Assembly (NCBI RefSeq): GCF_004758605.1
Contig: NZ_CP038510.1
Span: forward strand, 294,501 to 358,500
From: Deinococcus metallilatus
GTDB taxonomy: Bacteria; Deinococcota; Deinococci; Deinococcales; Deinococcaceae
Reading direction: 5' to 3'
DNA length: 64,000 nucleotides
Shown here: positions 28,801 through 41,810 of the stretch, in pieces
How the letters are laid out: each line of letters starts with the position of its first letter
Numbering within the stretch: position 1 is the stretch's first letter
The notes under the pieces: generated by a model
What the model saw: the letters and a program-made list of their open reading frames with translations, nothing else
Database searches by the model: none
What the model was told of the DNA's origin: nothing
Program-made: the position numbers and the translations under genes

Positions 28801-29562
28801 TTACTTGCAGCGAATGTCGGTGTTGAAGTACTTGCGGGAAATCTTCTCGTAGGTGCCGTCCTGCATCATGCTTTTCAGCGCACCGTCAACCGCGTTGGTG
28901 ACGGCGGTATTGCCCTTCTTCACCGCGAAGCCGATCTTTTCCTGAAACAGCATGGACCCCAGTTGGAGCTTGCCGGGCGGGGCCTTGGCCTGCGCCGCCA
29001 GCGCCACGAAGCGGTCGGTGACAAAGGCGTCGGAGCGGCCGGAGAGCAGGTGCTGGAGCGCCTCCGGGTCGCCGGGTAGGGTGCGGATTTCCCCCACGCC
29101 CGGCACGGCGCGCAGCCGCTGGTAGTAGGTCGTGCCCACCTGCACGGCGACCACCTTGCCCCGGAGGTCCGCGACCGTCCGGGGACCGCCCGCGCGGCTG
29201 AGAATCACGCCGCCCGAGCAGTAGTCCGGTGTGCTGAAATCCACCGCCTTGAGCCGCTCAGGAGTGATGCCGTGCGACCCCACCACGATGTCGAAGCGGT
29301 TCTGGTTCAGCCCGATCAGCAGGTTGTCGAAGGGCTGGTACTTCCACACGGGTTTGAGGTCCAGGCGGCGGGCCACCTCGTTCATCAGTTCGACCTCGAA
29401 CCCGGTGAGCGTCTTGCCCTTGAGGTAGATGAAGGGCGCGTAGGTCGGGTCGGTCCCGATGGTGAGGCTGCCCGGGGTCAGGAGCGTGGGAATGGCCGCG
29501 GCCCCCGCCCACCCCAGCGCGCCCAGAGACAGCAGCGATATCGCCCGCTTCCACTTGAACAT
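28801..29562 (-). CDS. amino acid ABC transporter substrate-binding protein (family 3)
   Basis: The 253-residue exported protein has an N-terminal hydrophobic segment (ISLLSLGALGWAGAAAIP) and a type 3 solute-binding domain: LTIGTDPTYAPFIYLKGKTL, GFEVELMNEVARRLDLKP, FDIVVGSHGITPERLKAVDF and RGKVVAVQVGTTYYQRL. The ending FNTDIRCK keeps the family's late tail. Such proteins bind polar or basic amino acids for ABC uptake. No permease or ATPase is nearby. Its ribosome site is AGGAGG, and it is first in the run SBP-DDAH-RocB, so arginine or a methylated arginine is a plausible ligand. Confidence 0.85.
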   Translation of the reverse strand: MFKWKRAISLLSLGALGWAGAAAIPTLLTPGSLTIGTDPTYAPFIYLKGKTLTGFEVELMNEVARRLDLKPVWKYQPFDNLLIGLNQNRFDIVVGSHGITPERLKAVDFSTPDYCSGGVILSRAGGPRTVADLRGKVVAVQVGTTYYQRLRAVPGVGEIRTLPGDPEALQHLLSGRSDAFVTDRFVALAAQAKAPPGKLQLGSMLFQEKIGFAVKKGNTAVTNAVDGALKSMMQDGTYEKISRKYFNTDIRCK

Positions 29563-29612
29563 GGTCGTCCTCCTGCCCCCCAGCCTGCCAGCCCCGCCCG
29601 GCAGAAGCTAGG

Positions 29613-29633
29613 ACAAAATTGCGGACTTCCGCA
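29613..29633 (-). terminator. weak terminator after the AraC gene
   Basis: On the minus strand TGCGGA-AG-TCCGCA (29633-29620) is followed by ATTTTGT. The stem is only 6 bp with a 2-nt loop, so it may instead be a small palindromic operator in front of the binding-protein gene. Confidence 0.3.
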
Positions 29634-29640
29634 CCGGGGT

Positions 29641-30522
29641 TCAGGAATGCCAGGCGCGGCGGTAATGGGCGGGCGTGACGCCCAGCAGGCGTTTGAAGTG
29701 GCGGTTCAGGTGGCTCTGGTCCACGAACCCGACGCTCTGCGCGACCTGCCCCGGCCGTTCGCCCCCTTCGAGCAGTCGGGCCGCCTGCTGGACGCGGCGC
29801 TGTACCAGGTAGGCGTGGGGGGTCAGGCCGCAGGTTTCGCGGAAGGCCCTCAGAAAGTGAGTGGGACTCAGGTTGGCGACCCCGGCCAGCACCTCCAGCG
29901 AAGGGCTGGCGCTGAGGTCGGCTTCCAGCAGGTCGCGGGCGCGCAGGATGCCCCCCTTCTCCGGCCTCAGACTCAGGGGCCGCGCCGCCGGGACCGCCAG
30001 TTGGAGGAGCAGGTGCGCGAAGGTCGAAACCAGCAGGCTCTCCTGCTCCAGCAGGTCCCGCGACTGCTGGAGGCGGCGGTGGAGGTCCTGAAGCCGCGCG
30101 AAAAGGGCGGCGTCCTCGCAGAGATTCGTCCTGAAGTGCGGCAGGCTGTCCTGACCGGTGAGGTCGCGCCAGATGTGCTGGAGCAGGCGCGGTTCAGGGT
30201 AAAAGGCCCGGTAGGCAAAGCCGCTCTGATCCCCCGGCTGATCCGCGTGAACCTCACCCGGATGCAGAAAACTGAGGGTCCCCGGACGGACGATTACTGT
30301 GCGGCGGCCGACCGTCCCCCGGTCCAGTCCCGCCTCATGCACCGCGATGACGTAATGCTCGTGGGCGTGCGGCACGAAGGTGTGGCGGACGAAACTCGCC
30401 GCGAACAGCGTCAGGTCGGGCAGGTTCGGCAACCGCCACAACTGGGCCGATTCCTGCCGTTCGGGCAACCCTTCGTCGCCCCGCACCGCTCCGGTTGGAA
30501 GCGCGGCTGTTCTTCCCCTCAT
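29641..30522 (-). CDS. AraC-family transcriptional regulator
   Basis: The 293-residue protein has an N-terminal cupin-like effector domain (FVRHTFVPHAHEHYVIAVHE, LSFLHPGEVHADQP) and a C-terminal pair of helix-turn-helix motifs at ~190-290 (LAGVANLSPTHFLRAFRETC, VAQSVGFVDQSHLNRHFKRL, GVTPAHYRRAW). The ATG at 30522 is chosen because GGAGG lies 5 nt upstream; an ATG at 30537 and a longer frame to 30585 lack one. It lies 78 bp upstream of the amino acid binding protein on the same strand and may control that unit. Confidence 0.87.
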   Translation of the reverse strand: MRGRTAALPTGAVRGDEGLPERQESAQLWRLPNLPDLTLFAASFVRHTFVPHAHEHYVIAVHEAGLDRGTVGRRTVIVRPGTLSFLHPGEVHADQPGDQSGFAYRAFYPEPRLLQHIWRDLTGQDSLPHFRTNLCEDAALFARLQDLHRRLQQSRDLLEQESLLVSTFAHLLLQLAVPAARPLSLRPEKGGILRARDLLEADLSASPSLEVLAGVANLSPTHFLRAFRETCGLTPHAYLVQRRVQQAARLLEGGERPGQVAQSVGFVDQSHLNRHFKRLLGVTPAHYRRAWHS

Positions 30523-30691
30523 GCTGGCCTCCAGCATAGTGCGCGCTCGGGGGAGAGGGCCATTCCGACGACAGGGCAACCGCAAGGTCCGGAAGGACTC
30601 GCCACAGTCAACCCCTCAGTCAGCTTCGCTGACAGCTCCCCTCAAAGGGAGCCAGGGACGCCCTTTGCCCTCCAGGAAACCTGGGTTGTTG
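30523..30691. repeat. intergenic repeat-like sequence with small hairpin
   Basis: Upstream of the AraC start the minus strand has TATGCT as a possible -10. The stretch 30611-30655 (CCCCTCAGTCAGCTTCGCTG then ACAGCTCCCCTCAAAGGGAG) contains the perfect hairpin GTCAGC-TTC-GCTGAC. It resembles the C-rich intergenic repeats common in Deinococcus. No gene is visible. Confidence 0.4.
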
Positions 30692-30898
30692 CCTCCCCTT
30701 GAACGCTTAATGTGCAATGTTGCTGTCTAGAATGGACTTTTTGCTCCCTCTCCCCTTGCGGGTGACTCGCAGAGCCGCGAAGCGGAGGGTTGGGGAGAGG
30801 GGTGGCGGGCGAAGCTCGCCCTCGTGTCAGACGAGAAAAACACTCCTGCCTGTCCTACCCGCCAGCCCTGTAATGCACATCAAGCGTTTGAGGGGAGG
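30692..30898. repeat. 207-bp MITE-like element with ~25-bp terminal inverted repeats, enclosing family B copy 3
   Basis: The left end CCTCCCCTTGAACGCTTAAT (continuing GTGCA; 30692-30716) matches the complement of the right end (30874-30898; CCTCCCCTCAAACGCTTGAT then GTGCA) at 22 of 25 positions. Between them lies family B copy 3 with core GACTCGCAGAGCCGCGAAGC at 30764-30783 plus GGAGGG. No transposase frame is present, so the element would be non-autonomous. Confidence 0.6.
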
Positions 30899-30958
30899 TG
30901 GCCCGCAGGGCCGAAGGGGTAAGGGCCAGACTTGCAGAGCTGCGCAGCAGAGGGGTCA
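30899..30958 (+). repeat. dispersed repeat family B, copy 4 (core 30929-30955)
   Basis: GACTTGCAGAGCTGCGCAGC followed by AGAGGGG abuts the MITE-like element directly. The remaining 190 bp up to the lipoprotein start at 31149 hold a possible -10 TATACT at 31044-31049. Confidence 0.6.
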
Positions 30959-31148
30959 AACGAGCCTGTGCGAACCTTGCCACTTTGCGGTGGCCCTGAC
31001 TCGCCGGTGGCCTTCACTCATCTTCTTCCATGTTCAATCCCCCTATACTTTGGGCTACCCGCACGTTTTCACGGAGGCACGTCCCACCTGGCCGCTCCAC
31101 CCCGGTCCACTCGCTGGTATCGGCGCGGTCCCGTCGCAAGAGGAACGT

Positions 31149-32480
31149 ATGCACCGACTCCTGCTCCCCGCCCGCCAGGTGTTCGTCGTCCTGACCGGAC
31201 TGCTGCTGGCCGCAGGCTGCGGCTCTGCGCCCGGTTCGGCCGATTCGCCGCTCGGCGCCCAGGGCGTCAAGCCGCAGGCTGGCAACACCGATGCTGCGGT
31301 GCCCGTCCCGGTCGTGCCCGAGAAAGAGCTGTTCGTCACCGATCTCAGCGTCGTGGAGGACCCGCTGCGGACCAACTATGCCCCGCGCCAGCCTGCTCGT
31401 CCTGCGGCGGGGGCCTGGAGTTTCGGACGGCTGATGGAGAACCTGGCCGGGAATCAGGACCCCTCGGCCTTCACGCTGAACTGGTTGCGCTCCTGGGAAA
31501 CCGACCAGCACGTGAACGGCTTCACCGCGCTCGCCCGCCCCACCATCCGCAGCCTGATCATCGAGCCGTGGCTGATCGCGAGCGGCTGCGCGCCCGACGC
31601 CGTCAAATGTCAGCTCGATTTCAGCCGGGCGCCCTTCCGCCTCGGCTCGATCAACACCCGCCTCGATCTGCGCCAGGAGGACGCGCAGGGCAAGCCCCTC
31701 GACGCGGGCGAGGGCCGCTTTATCTTCTTCGCGCTCAACGCCAGCGGAAACGTGCAGGGCTTCAGCGTGATCTTCGAGTTCCGGCAGGTGGCCCGCAACG
31801 AGGACGACGTGCGGCTCTGGGCGAAAGCCTGGCACGCGCTGGGCAGCCTGCCCTTCGGGGAGACGTACAACGCCGCCCTGCAAAACCTCACCGACATCTT
31901 TTCCGGGCGCGGTCTGGCCCCGGACCGCCCCAACGGCAGCGGCCTCGACCAGCTCCGCACCAACGAGGCGGCCCTCGCGCTCCCCGGGAGCGACCCCCTC
32001 AACCTGTCGAGCGGCAAGCTCTGGGACATGCGCGAATTCCACCTGGGCACGGACGGGCAACTGCACCTCGCGCCCGTCGCGCAGACCCCCGACGCCCGCT
32101 TTAACGGCAGCCCCGAACTCGACGCCTGGGTCAAGGCCAACGCGGCGGCCATCCTCGCCGGACAGCATCAGGTCCCGGCCCAGTTCCTGGGTGCCTCGGC
32201 CCTCACGCCCACCGATCTCCGGTGGAACGTGAACGGCGTGGACGAGGCGACCCGTCGCGCCTTCGCGCTCGCCACGTGCAGCGGCTGCCACCTCAACGAG
32301 AACGCGAACGAGACGGGCTTCCCCTTCTTCCTGCACGTCCGTCGCCGGGCCGCCGGGCAGGCGTCCACCCTGTCGGCGTTCCTGACCCAGCAGGAGCTGC
32401 CCCTCCGCGCTCAGGACCTCAGGGACATCCTCACGAAGGACAAGCTGCCCAAAGGCCGGGGTAAGGGCCACGTGCACTGA
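31149..32480 (+). CDS. conserved lipoprotein with a single c-type haem motif, unknown function
   Basis: The 443-residue protein starts with a lipoprotein signal (VFVVLTGLLLAAGCGS, lipobox LAAGC at ~21-25). A ~60-residue Pro/Ala-rich linker precedes a large domain I do not recognise (TLNWLRSWETDQHVNGFTAL, SLIIEPWLIASGCAPDAVKC, FRLGSINTRLDLRQ, IFEFRQVARNEDDVRLWAKA). Near the C-terminus, ALATCSGCHLNENANETGFP contains CxxCH, the covalent haem c attachment motif. The ATG follows AAGAGGAAC. It is probably an outer-envelope or surface protein with one haem c; whether haem is bound is not shown. The gene is monocistronic, with a hairpin downstream. Confidence 0.7.
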   Translation: MHRLLLPARQVFVVLTGLLLAAGCGSAPGSADSPLGAQGVKPQAGNTDAAVPVPVVPEKELFVTDLSVVEDPLRTNYAPRQPARPAAGAWSFGRLMENLAGNQDPSAFTLNWLRSWETDQHVNGFTALARPTIRSLIIEPWLIASGCAPDAVKCQLDFSRAPFRLGSINTRLDLRQEDAQGKPLDAGEGRFIFFALNASGNVQGFSVIFEFRQVARNEDDVRLWAKAWHALGSLPFGETYNAALQNLTDIFSGRGLAPDRPNGSGLDQLRTNEAALALPGSDPLNLSSGKLWDMREFHLGTDGQLHLAPVAQTPDARFNGSPELDAWVKANAAAILAGQHQVPAQFLGASALTPTDLRWNVNGVDEATRRAFALATCSGCHLNENANETGFPFFLHVRRRAAGQASTLSAFLTQQELPLRAQDLRDILTKDKLPKGRGKGHVH

Positions 32481-32593
32481 GCGGGTCATGCTCCTGCGCG
32501 CGGGGCGGGAAGAGGTCGCCCGGTCAGCAGGGGCGACGCAGGGAAGCGCGCGGCCGTGGCCCCTGCGAGGCCAGGGAGGCGAGCCGCAGCAGG

Positions 32594-32634
32594 GGCCTGG
32601 GCTGGGTGGATTGTCCGTTACTCCAGCCCAGGCC
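32594..32634 (+). terminator. 12-bp hairpin downstream of the haem-motif lipoprotein
   Basis: GGCCTGGGCTGG (32594-32605) and CCAGCCCAGGCC (32623-32634) form a perfect stem with a 17-nt loop, without a U-tract. The rest of the 343-bp gap 32481-32823 is GC-rich and holds no gene. Confidence 0.45.
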
Positions 32635-32768
32635 TCCCCGCCCTCCCGAGTCCCTTTGAAAGGGGAGGGCGTGACGGCGACGCAGCCGGACGTTAGCCGC
32701 CTTGTCTTTTCAAGACTCTGGAGGTGACCCCTCGCCCTGCCCGTTCAAGCGGCGTCTGAACGAGAACA

Positions 32769-32801
32769 TCACCCGGCTCCCGTGAGTCAGAAACCGGGTG
32801 A
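32769..32801 (-). terminator. hairpin at the 3' side of the membrane protein gene
   Basis: TCACCCGG (32769-32776) pairs with CCGGGTGA (32794-32801), 23 bp past the stop of the minus-strand gene. It is a terminator candidate without a strong U-run. Confidence 0.4.
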
Positions 32802-32823
32802 AGCATCGGTCTGCTGTTCTTCG

Positions 32824-33621
32824 CTACGCCGCCTCCCGGACGGCGATCTGATCCTGCCGGGTCACGGTCAGGTAAGCGACGATGGCGACCGACCCCACCA
32901 GGAAGATCAGGCTGGTGGTCGTGGTCCCCAACCCCAGCCCCCCCACATCCCGACCCTGCGAGAGGTAATCCCCGATGGAGGCTCCCAGCGGCCGCGTCAG
33001 GATGTACGCCACCCAGAAGGTCAGGATGCCGTTCATTCCGAACAGCCGGTGTGCCAGCGCGACCAGCGCGATCATTCCGCCGAAAATCAGCGCCGAGGGC
33101 AGGTACCCGAGTTGGAGCTGCTCGGCCATCAGGTCGCCCGCTGCCGTGCCCAGCGCGAAGGTAAAGAGCACCGCCAGCCAATAGAACGCTTCGCGCTTCG
33201 GGGTGAAGATGCTGTGGATCGAGAGGGTGCCCTCGCTGCGGTACCAGGCGAGGAAGGTGGCGATCAGGGCGACACTGAAGACCCCGGTGCTGATCCAGAG
33301 GCTGACGCCGAAATTGTCGGTGAGGTTGTCGGTGATCAGGGTGCCGACCACGCTGATCAGCATCACGGCCAGCCAGTACACGGGGGGGACGTAGCGGGGC
33401 GTGCGGAATTGCCAGATCAGGGCCGCGATCAGCAGGACGCCCATGATCAGCGTGGTGCCGGTCAGCCCGATATGCAGCTTCATGTTCAGGTAGTCGGCGG
33501 CCGTCTCGCCAATGGTGGTGCAGAAGATCTTGACGATCCAGAACAGGGCCGTGACCTCGGGAACCTTGCTCCAGAAAGTCCGGGTCGGTTGGGCCGGATC
33601 GGTGGTCAGGCTGGAAGTCAT
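32824..33621 (-). CDS. multi-pass membrane protein (COG4705-like), unknown function
   Basis: The 265-residue protein is almost wholly hydrophobic, with about eight predicted spans. Repeated D/N-containing turns (FWIVKIFCTTIGETAADYLN, SVVGTLITDNLTDNFGVSLW, FTFALGTAAGDLMAEQLQLG, YILTRPLGASIGDYLSQGRD) give it an internal two-fold repeat look, each half carrying GETAADYL-like and GDYLSQ-like motifs. This pattern is that of the uncharacterised COG4705 membrane proteins. The acidic and hydroxyl residues inside spans suggest ion or small-solute transport, but no substrate is shown. It stands alone on the minus strand. Confidence 0.7.
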   Translation of the reverse strand: MTSSLTTDPAQPTRTFWSKVPEVTALFWIVKIFCTTIGETAADYLNMKLHIGLTGTTLIMGVLLIAALIWQFRTPRYVPPVYWLAVMLISVVGTLITDNLTDNFGVSLWISTGVFSVALIATFLAWYRSEGTLSIHSIFTPKREAFYWLAVLFTFALGTAAGDLMAEQLQLGYLPSALIFGGMIALVALAHRLFGMNGILTFWVAYILTRPLGASIGDYLSQGRDVGGLGLGTTTTSLIFLVGSVAIVAYLTVTRQDQIAVREAA

Positions 33622-33666
33622 GCGTTCACCCTTTCTGCGGCTGTGGGGAGGTCCGGCAGCGGCTGG

Positions 33667-33711
33667 GACTGAACAAAAGGGAGGGTGTCAGCTCCCCTTT
33701 TTTGTTCAGTC
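33667..33711. terminator. bidirectional terminator with A/T-rich arms
   Basis: GGGAG (33679-33683) pairs with CTCCC (33692-33696), followed by CTTTTTT; the arms extend as GACTGAACAAAA and its complement. On the minus strand the stem is followed by TTTTGTTC, suiting the small exported protein gene upstream (33887-34204). Confidence 0.65.
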
Positions 33712-33724
33712 CTCCCTTCTGGCT

Positions 33725-33891
33725 TTAGAGCCTTTGTCGTAAGGATGGCTCCGTTTTTCGACCCTCTCCCCAGGTGGGACTTGCAAAGCTGAGGAGTGGC
33801 GTCCCCGGGGGCGTCCGTTCACGACGATTGCGAAGCAGAGAGGGCCTTGCTTCGCAAGGGGTGAGGGGGTCTTTACGACAAATGCCTTAGA
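33725..33891. mobile_element. 167-bp MITE-like element with TTTGTCGTAA ends and interrupted family B core
   Basis: The ends TTTGTCGTAA (33733-33742) and TTACGACAAA (33873-33882) are perfect inverted repeats within ~21-bp imperfect termini. Inside, the family B core is split: GACTTGCAAAGCT (33778-33790) and GCGAAGCAGAGAGGG (33830-33844) are separated by 39 bp absent from the other copies, which contains CGTCCCCGGGGGCG. The right end covers the stop codon of the next minus-strand gene. No transposase is encoded. Confidence 0.6.
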
Positions 33892-34204
33892 AGGTGAGGC
33901 TGGCCTGGTTGTCCTGCCAGAGTCGGTGGCCGATCACTTCGATCTTGCGGGCGAAGTCGTTGCCGTCCTTGAAGGGCCGGTTGGCGACGATGTCCTTGGC
34001 GACGGTCAGGGACACGCCCTTGAGACACTGGAGGTCCGCCAGGCTCGCCCGGTTCAGGTTCACTTTGGCGTTCAGGACCTGGGCGCAGTGGTTCATCCCG
34101 GTCATGGGCTTGGCCGGAGCCTTCCCGGTGTGGCTGCTCTGGGCACCAGCCAGACCGGCAGCGGCGAGGGCAACGAGCAGGGCAAGGGACGGCAAACGCT
34201 TCAT
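33887..34204 (-). CDS. small exported helix-hairpin-helix (ComEA-like) protein
   Basis: The 105-residue protein has a signal peptide (MKRLPSLALLVALAAAGLAG then AQ). The rest carries an HhH motif (VNLNRASLADLQCLKGVSLT, VAKDIVANRPFKDGNDFARK), as in the DNA-binding C-terminus of ComEA or in type II secretion K/photosystem PsbU-like proteins. It has no membrane anchor other than the signal. A role in binding DNA outside the cytoplasm is possible, but the domain also occurs in non-DNA proteins. The ATG follows GGAGG. Its TAA stop lies within the terminal repeat of the adjacent element. A -10-like TATACC occurs upstream (minus strand, near 34290). Confidence 0.75.
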   Translation of the reverse strand: MKRLPSLALLVALAAAGLAGAQSSHTGKAPAKPMTGMNHCAQVLNAKVNLNRASLADLQCLKGVSLTVAKDIVANRPFKDGNDFARKIEVIGHRLWQDNQASLTF

Positions 34205-34769
34205 GGTGACCTCCAGGTGCGGTTCGTGGCTGTCCCGGAAAGGGGAACCGCTGCGGCGCACTCTGAGACGGAAAGGTTAAAGAGCGGTATAGCGTCCGCT
34301 GACCTGAGCCGGTCGCTGACCCGCAGGAACGCCTCCCGGCGCGGCCAACCGGCGGCTGCACCGGCAGGAGCAGGCGGGCCGCAGCACCGTTGAAGCCCGG
34401 GTGGGCAGTGAGTCCCCGGGCAACCGCCTGTGCCCGGAACGCCAGGTCCCGCGCCCCCCGCGCGTGTCCCGCCCCGCCCGGCTTCCGGACTGGGTTAGGC
34501 TGCGGGCGCGCCTTCTCCTCACCTCATGCCGCAGACTGTTGGAGCAACCGACCGAGAAGTATGTCCAGAGTGTGCCGCAAGTCCATCAGGCCCGGCGCCT
34601 CTGCCGAAAGGAGAGAAGGTCGGGGGTCGTCCGTACCCGGGCGACACGCGACACCGGGAGAAGTTCGCCGTCCATTTGACCAGAGTTCTCACGTTCGCCC
34701 GTTTCTCGACCGGACCGCGTTCCGCGCCGGTTCCGGGCAGGCCTCACCGGAGGGAAAGGCTTCAGGTAT
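34205..34769. other. 565-bp gap between the divergent HhH and liv genes
   Basis: It presumably contains both promoters. No open frame here has a family motif, and I see no remnant of a branched-chain amino acid binding protein, although one would be expected before livH. A short A/T-richer patch (34680-34720) precedes livH. Confidence 0.4.
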
Positions 34770-37638
<2,869 letters not shown>

Positions 37639-37642
<4 letters not shown>

Positions 37643-38391
37643 CGGGGGCAGAGCCCCAGCCGCGGCCCCTCCGCCCGCAGGACGCGCCCCTGCTGCTGGA
37701 GGTGCGTGACCTGCACACCCGCTACGGACGGGTGGAGGCGCTGGACGGCGTAAGCCTTCAGGTGCCCGCCGGACACATCGTCAGCGTGATTGGGGCGAAC
37801 GGCGCGGGCAAGACCACGCTGATGAACTCCATCATGGGGGTCCTGCCCTCCAGCGGAGAGATCATTTACCGGGGTCAGTCCCTGAAGGGGGTGCCCCTCG
37901 AAGCGCGGGTGGCCCGGGGGATCAGCCTCGTTCCCGAACGGCGCGACCTGTTTGCCTCGATGACCGTTCAGGACAATCTGCAACTGGGCGCCTACAGTCG
38001 CCGCCGCGAGAACTGGCGCGCGGACCTGGAGAACGTCTATGCCCGGTTTCCCCGGCTGCTGGAGCGCCGCACGCAACTGGCGGGCACCCTCTCGGGCGGG
38101 GAGCAGCAGATGCTGGCAATCGGCCGCGCCCTGATGGGCAAACCCAGGCTGCTGCTGCTGGATGAACCCTCCCTCGGCCTGGCGCCGCTGATCGTGCGCG
38201 ACATTCTGCGGATCGTGCAGGGGTTGAAGGCGGACGGGGTGACCGTCTTGCTGGTCGAACAGAACGCCCGGGCGAGTCTGGCGATCAGTGACGAAGCGTA
38301 CGTGCTGGAAACCGGACAGGTCAAACGGCACGGTCCCGCCGCCGAACTCGCCCGCGATCAGACCCTCGGCGCCAGTTATCTGGGGGCGTAG
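37639..38391 (+). CDS. livF: branched-chain amino acid ABC transporter ATPase, LivF type
   Basis: The 250-residue ATPase has [20 protein letters not shown], Walker [17 protein letters not shown], the LivF motif [20 protein letters not shown], signature [15 protein letters not shown], Walker [14 protein letters not shown] and the H-loop region [15 protein letters not shown], with Asn in place of the usual His as is normal for LivF. An ~18-residue proline-rich N-terminal extension precedes the domain. It overlaps the LivM-LivG gene as ATGA. It pairs with the fused ATPase to drive uptake of leucine, isoleucine, valine or another amide/urea-like ligand, since the binding protein is unknown. Confidence 0.9.
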
Positions 38392-38420
38392 GGAGGAGAA
38401 CCAGCGTGCGGCCTGGGGGG

Positions 38421-38437
38421 TATACCGAGGCTATACC
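38421..38437 (+). promoter_or_regulatory. repeated TATACC boxes before the PAP2 gene
   Basis: TATACC occurs at 38421-38426 and 38432-38437, 11 bp apart, just upstream of the ATG at 38459. Either could serve as a -10; the repeat spacing of one helical turn could also be a response-regulator site. Confidence 0.35.
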
Positions 38438-38458
38438 TATTGGGGGCAGGCTGAGGGC

Positions 38459-39120
38459 ATGAGCACCCTGCTGTCTCACCGCCGTTCGGTTCGCCCCCTT
38501 GCCCTGCTGCGCCTGTTCCTCGGTATCCTCCTCCCGTTGTTGATCGTCGGCTTCATCGCCGAAGACGTCCTCGAAAAGCAGCGCTTCGCCTTCGAAACCC
38601 CCTTCCTCCTCGCCCTCCACCGCCACGCCTCCCCCAGTCTCGATCACCTCGCCCTGCTGTTCACCACCCTCGGCGGCGTCAGCGTCATCGCCCCCCTCAG
38701 CGCCCTGCTCCTGCTGTTCCTATGGCTGAAAAAGCGTTCCCTGGCCCTCTTCTGGGGGTTGAGTGTGGCGGGTGCGGCCGTGCTGGACCTGATCATGAAG
38801 TTGATCTTTCAGCGACCCCGCCCGGAGTTGTGGCCGAGACTGGTGCAGGAACAGGACTACGGGTTTCCCAGTGGACACAGCATGTACAGCGCGGCCTTTG
38901 TGACGGCACTGATTCTGTTCAGCTGGCGGACCCCGTACCGCTGGTTGGTGGTGGTGCTGGGGGTGCTGTTCAGTGGGCTGGTGGGCTTCTCCAGACTTTA
39001 TCTGGGGGTGCATTATCCGACGGATGTGCTGGCGGGGTGGCTGAGTGGGCTGGCCTGGGTGCTGGGCGTCTATAGCCTGCTTCAGCCCTTTAAGGGACGG
39101 CCTTCAGCAGGGCAGCCGAC

Positions 39121-39124
<4 letters not shown>
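38459..39124 (+). CDS. PAP2-family membrane phosphatase
   Basis: The 221-residue protein has about six membrane spans and the three acid-phosphatase motifs of PAP2: KLIFQRPRP (~118-126), FPSGHSMYSA (~139-148) with the catalytic histidine, and SRLYLGVHYPTDVLAGW (~179-195). It should remove phosphate from a lipid such as undecaprenyl pyrophosphate, phosphatidate or phosphatidylglycerol phosphate at the outer face of the membrane. The start is ATG 38459 with GAGGG upstream; the longer frame to 38288 lies inside livF. Its stop overlaps the response regulator as ATGA. Confidence 0.88.
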
Positions 39125-41098
<1,974 letters not shown>

Positions 41099-41102
<4 letters not shown>

Positions 41103-41776
41103 CGCTCCCTGACTCCCCCGCCCCGCCGGAGTCGCTGTGGCCCGCCCGGCTGGTCATCGTCGCGGTGATCGGCCTGAACCTGGCGCTGAGTGAACAGCTC
41201 ACCTTCGGTCCGACCTGGCTGCTGCCCAGTCTGGAACTGCTGCTGCTGCTGCCCCTCAGCTTCCTGCGGGGCCGGGAACGCTGGCGGGTTCACCGGCTGG
41301 GACAGCCACCTGTGGCGTTGTTCCGCCTCACGCGCTGGTTGGCGCTGGGATTGATCGGCCTGCTGCACTTCACCAACCTGGCCTCGCTGGTGCTGCTGAT
41401 CCTCAGCCTGCTCAGCGGGCAGGGCACGTCCGGCGTGAACCTGCTGGCCGGGGCCCTCAACATCTGGGTCACCAATGTGCTGGTCTTCTCGCTGTGGTAC
41501 TGGGAACTGGATCAGGGCGGGCCGCTGTTTCGCCGCCGCTGTGGGCAACCGCTGGATTTCCTGTTCCCGCAGACGAACGCGCCCGCCCTGGCCCCGGCCT
41601 GGCGGCCTGAATACCTCGATTACCTCTTCGTGGCCTTTACCAATGCCGCCGCGTTCAGCCCCACCGACACCATGCCCCTCACCCGCCGCATCAAGCTGCT
41701 GATGACGATTCAGTCCGCGACCTCCATGCTGACGGTGGTGCTGGTCGCCAGCCGCGCCGTCAATATCCTGAAGTGA
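41099..41776 (+). CDS. integral membrane protein, DUF1345-like tail
   Basis: The 225-residue protein has about five spans (LVIVAVIGLNLALS, WLLPSLELLLLLPLSFL, WLALGLIGLLHFTNLASLVL, NIWVTNVLVFSLWYWELD). Its C-terminus, EYLDYLFVAFTNAAAFSPTD-TMPLTRRIKLLMTIQS, resembles the (D/E)YLY-xF-T-x-SDT motif of DUF1345 membrane proteins; that assignment is tentative. It overlaps the kinase stop as ATGA, so it belongs to the same operon and could be an accessory sensor or a target. No catalytic residues are obvious. Confidence 0.65.
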
Positions 41777-41810
41777 AGCGGTGAACCGCCCCCAAGAGAG
41801 ATGATCCCGA

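Noticed and set aside
30692..30958. CRISPR array in the repeat-rich gap
   Set aside because: Repeats are inverted or diverged and not regularly spaced direct repeats with unique spacers; no cas gene is nearby.
34205..34769. Missing livJ hidden in the gap before livH
   Set aside because: At 565 bp the gap is too short for a ~370-residue binding protein and no frame shows its motifs.
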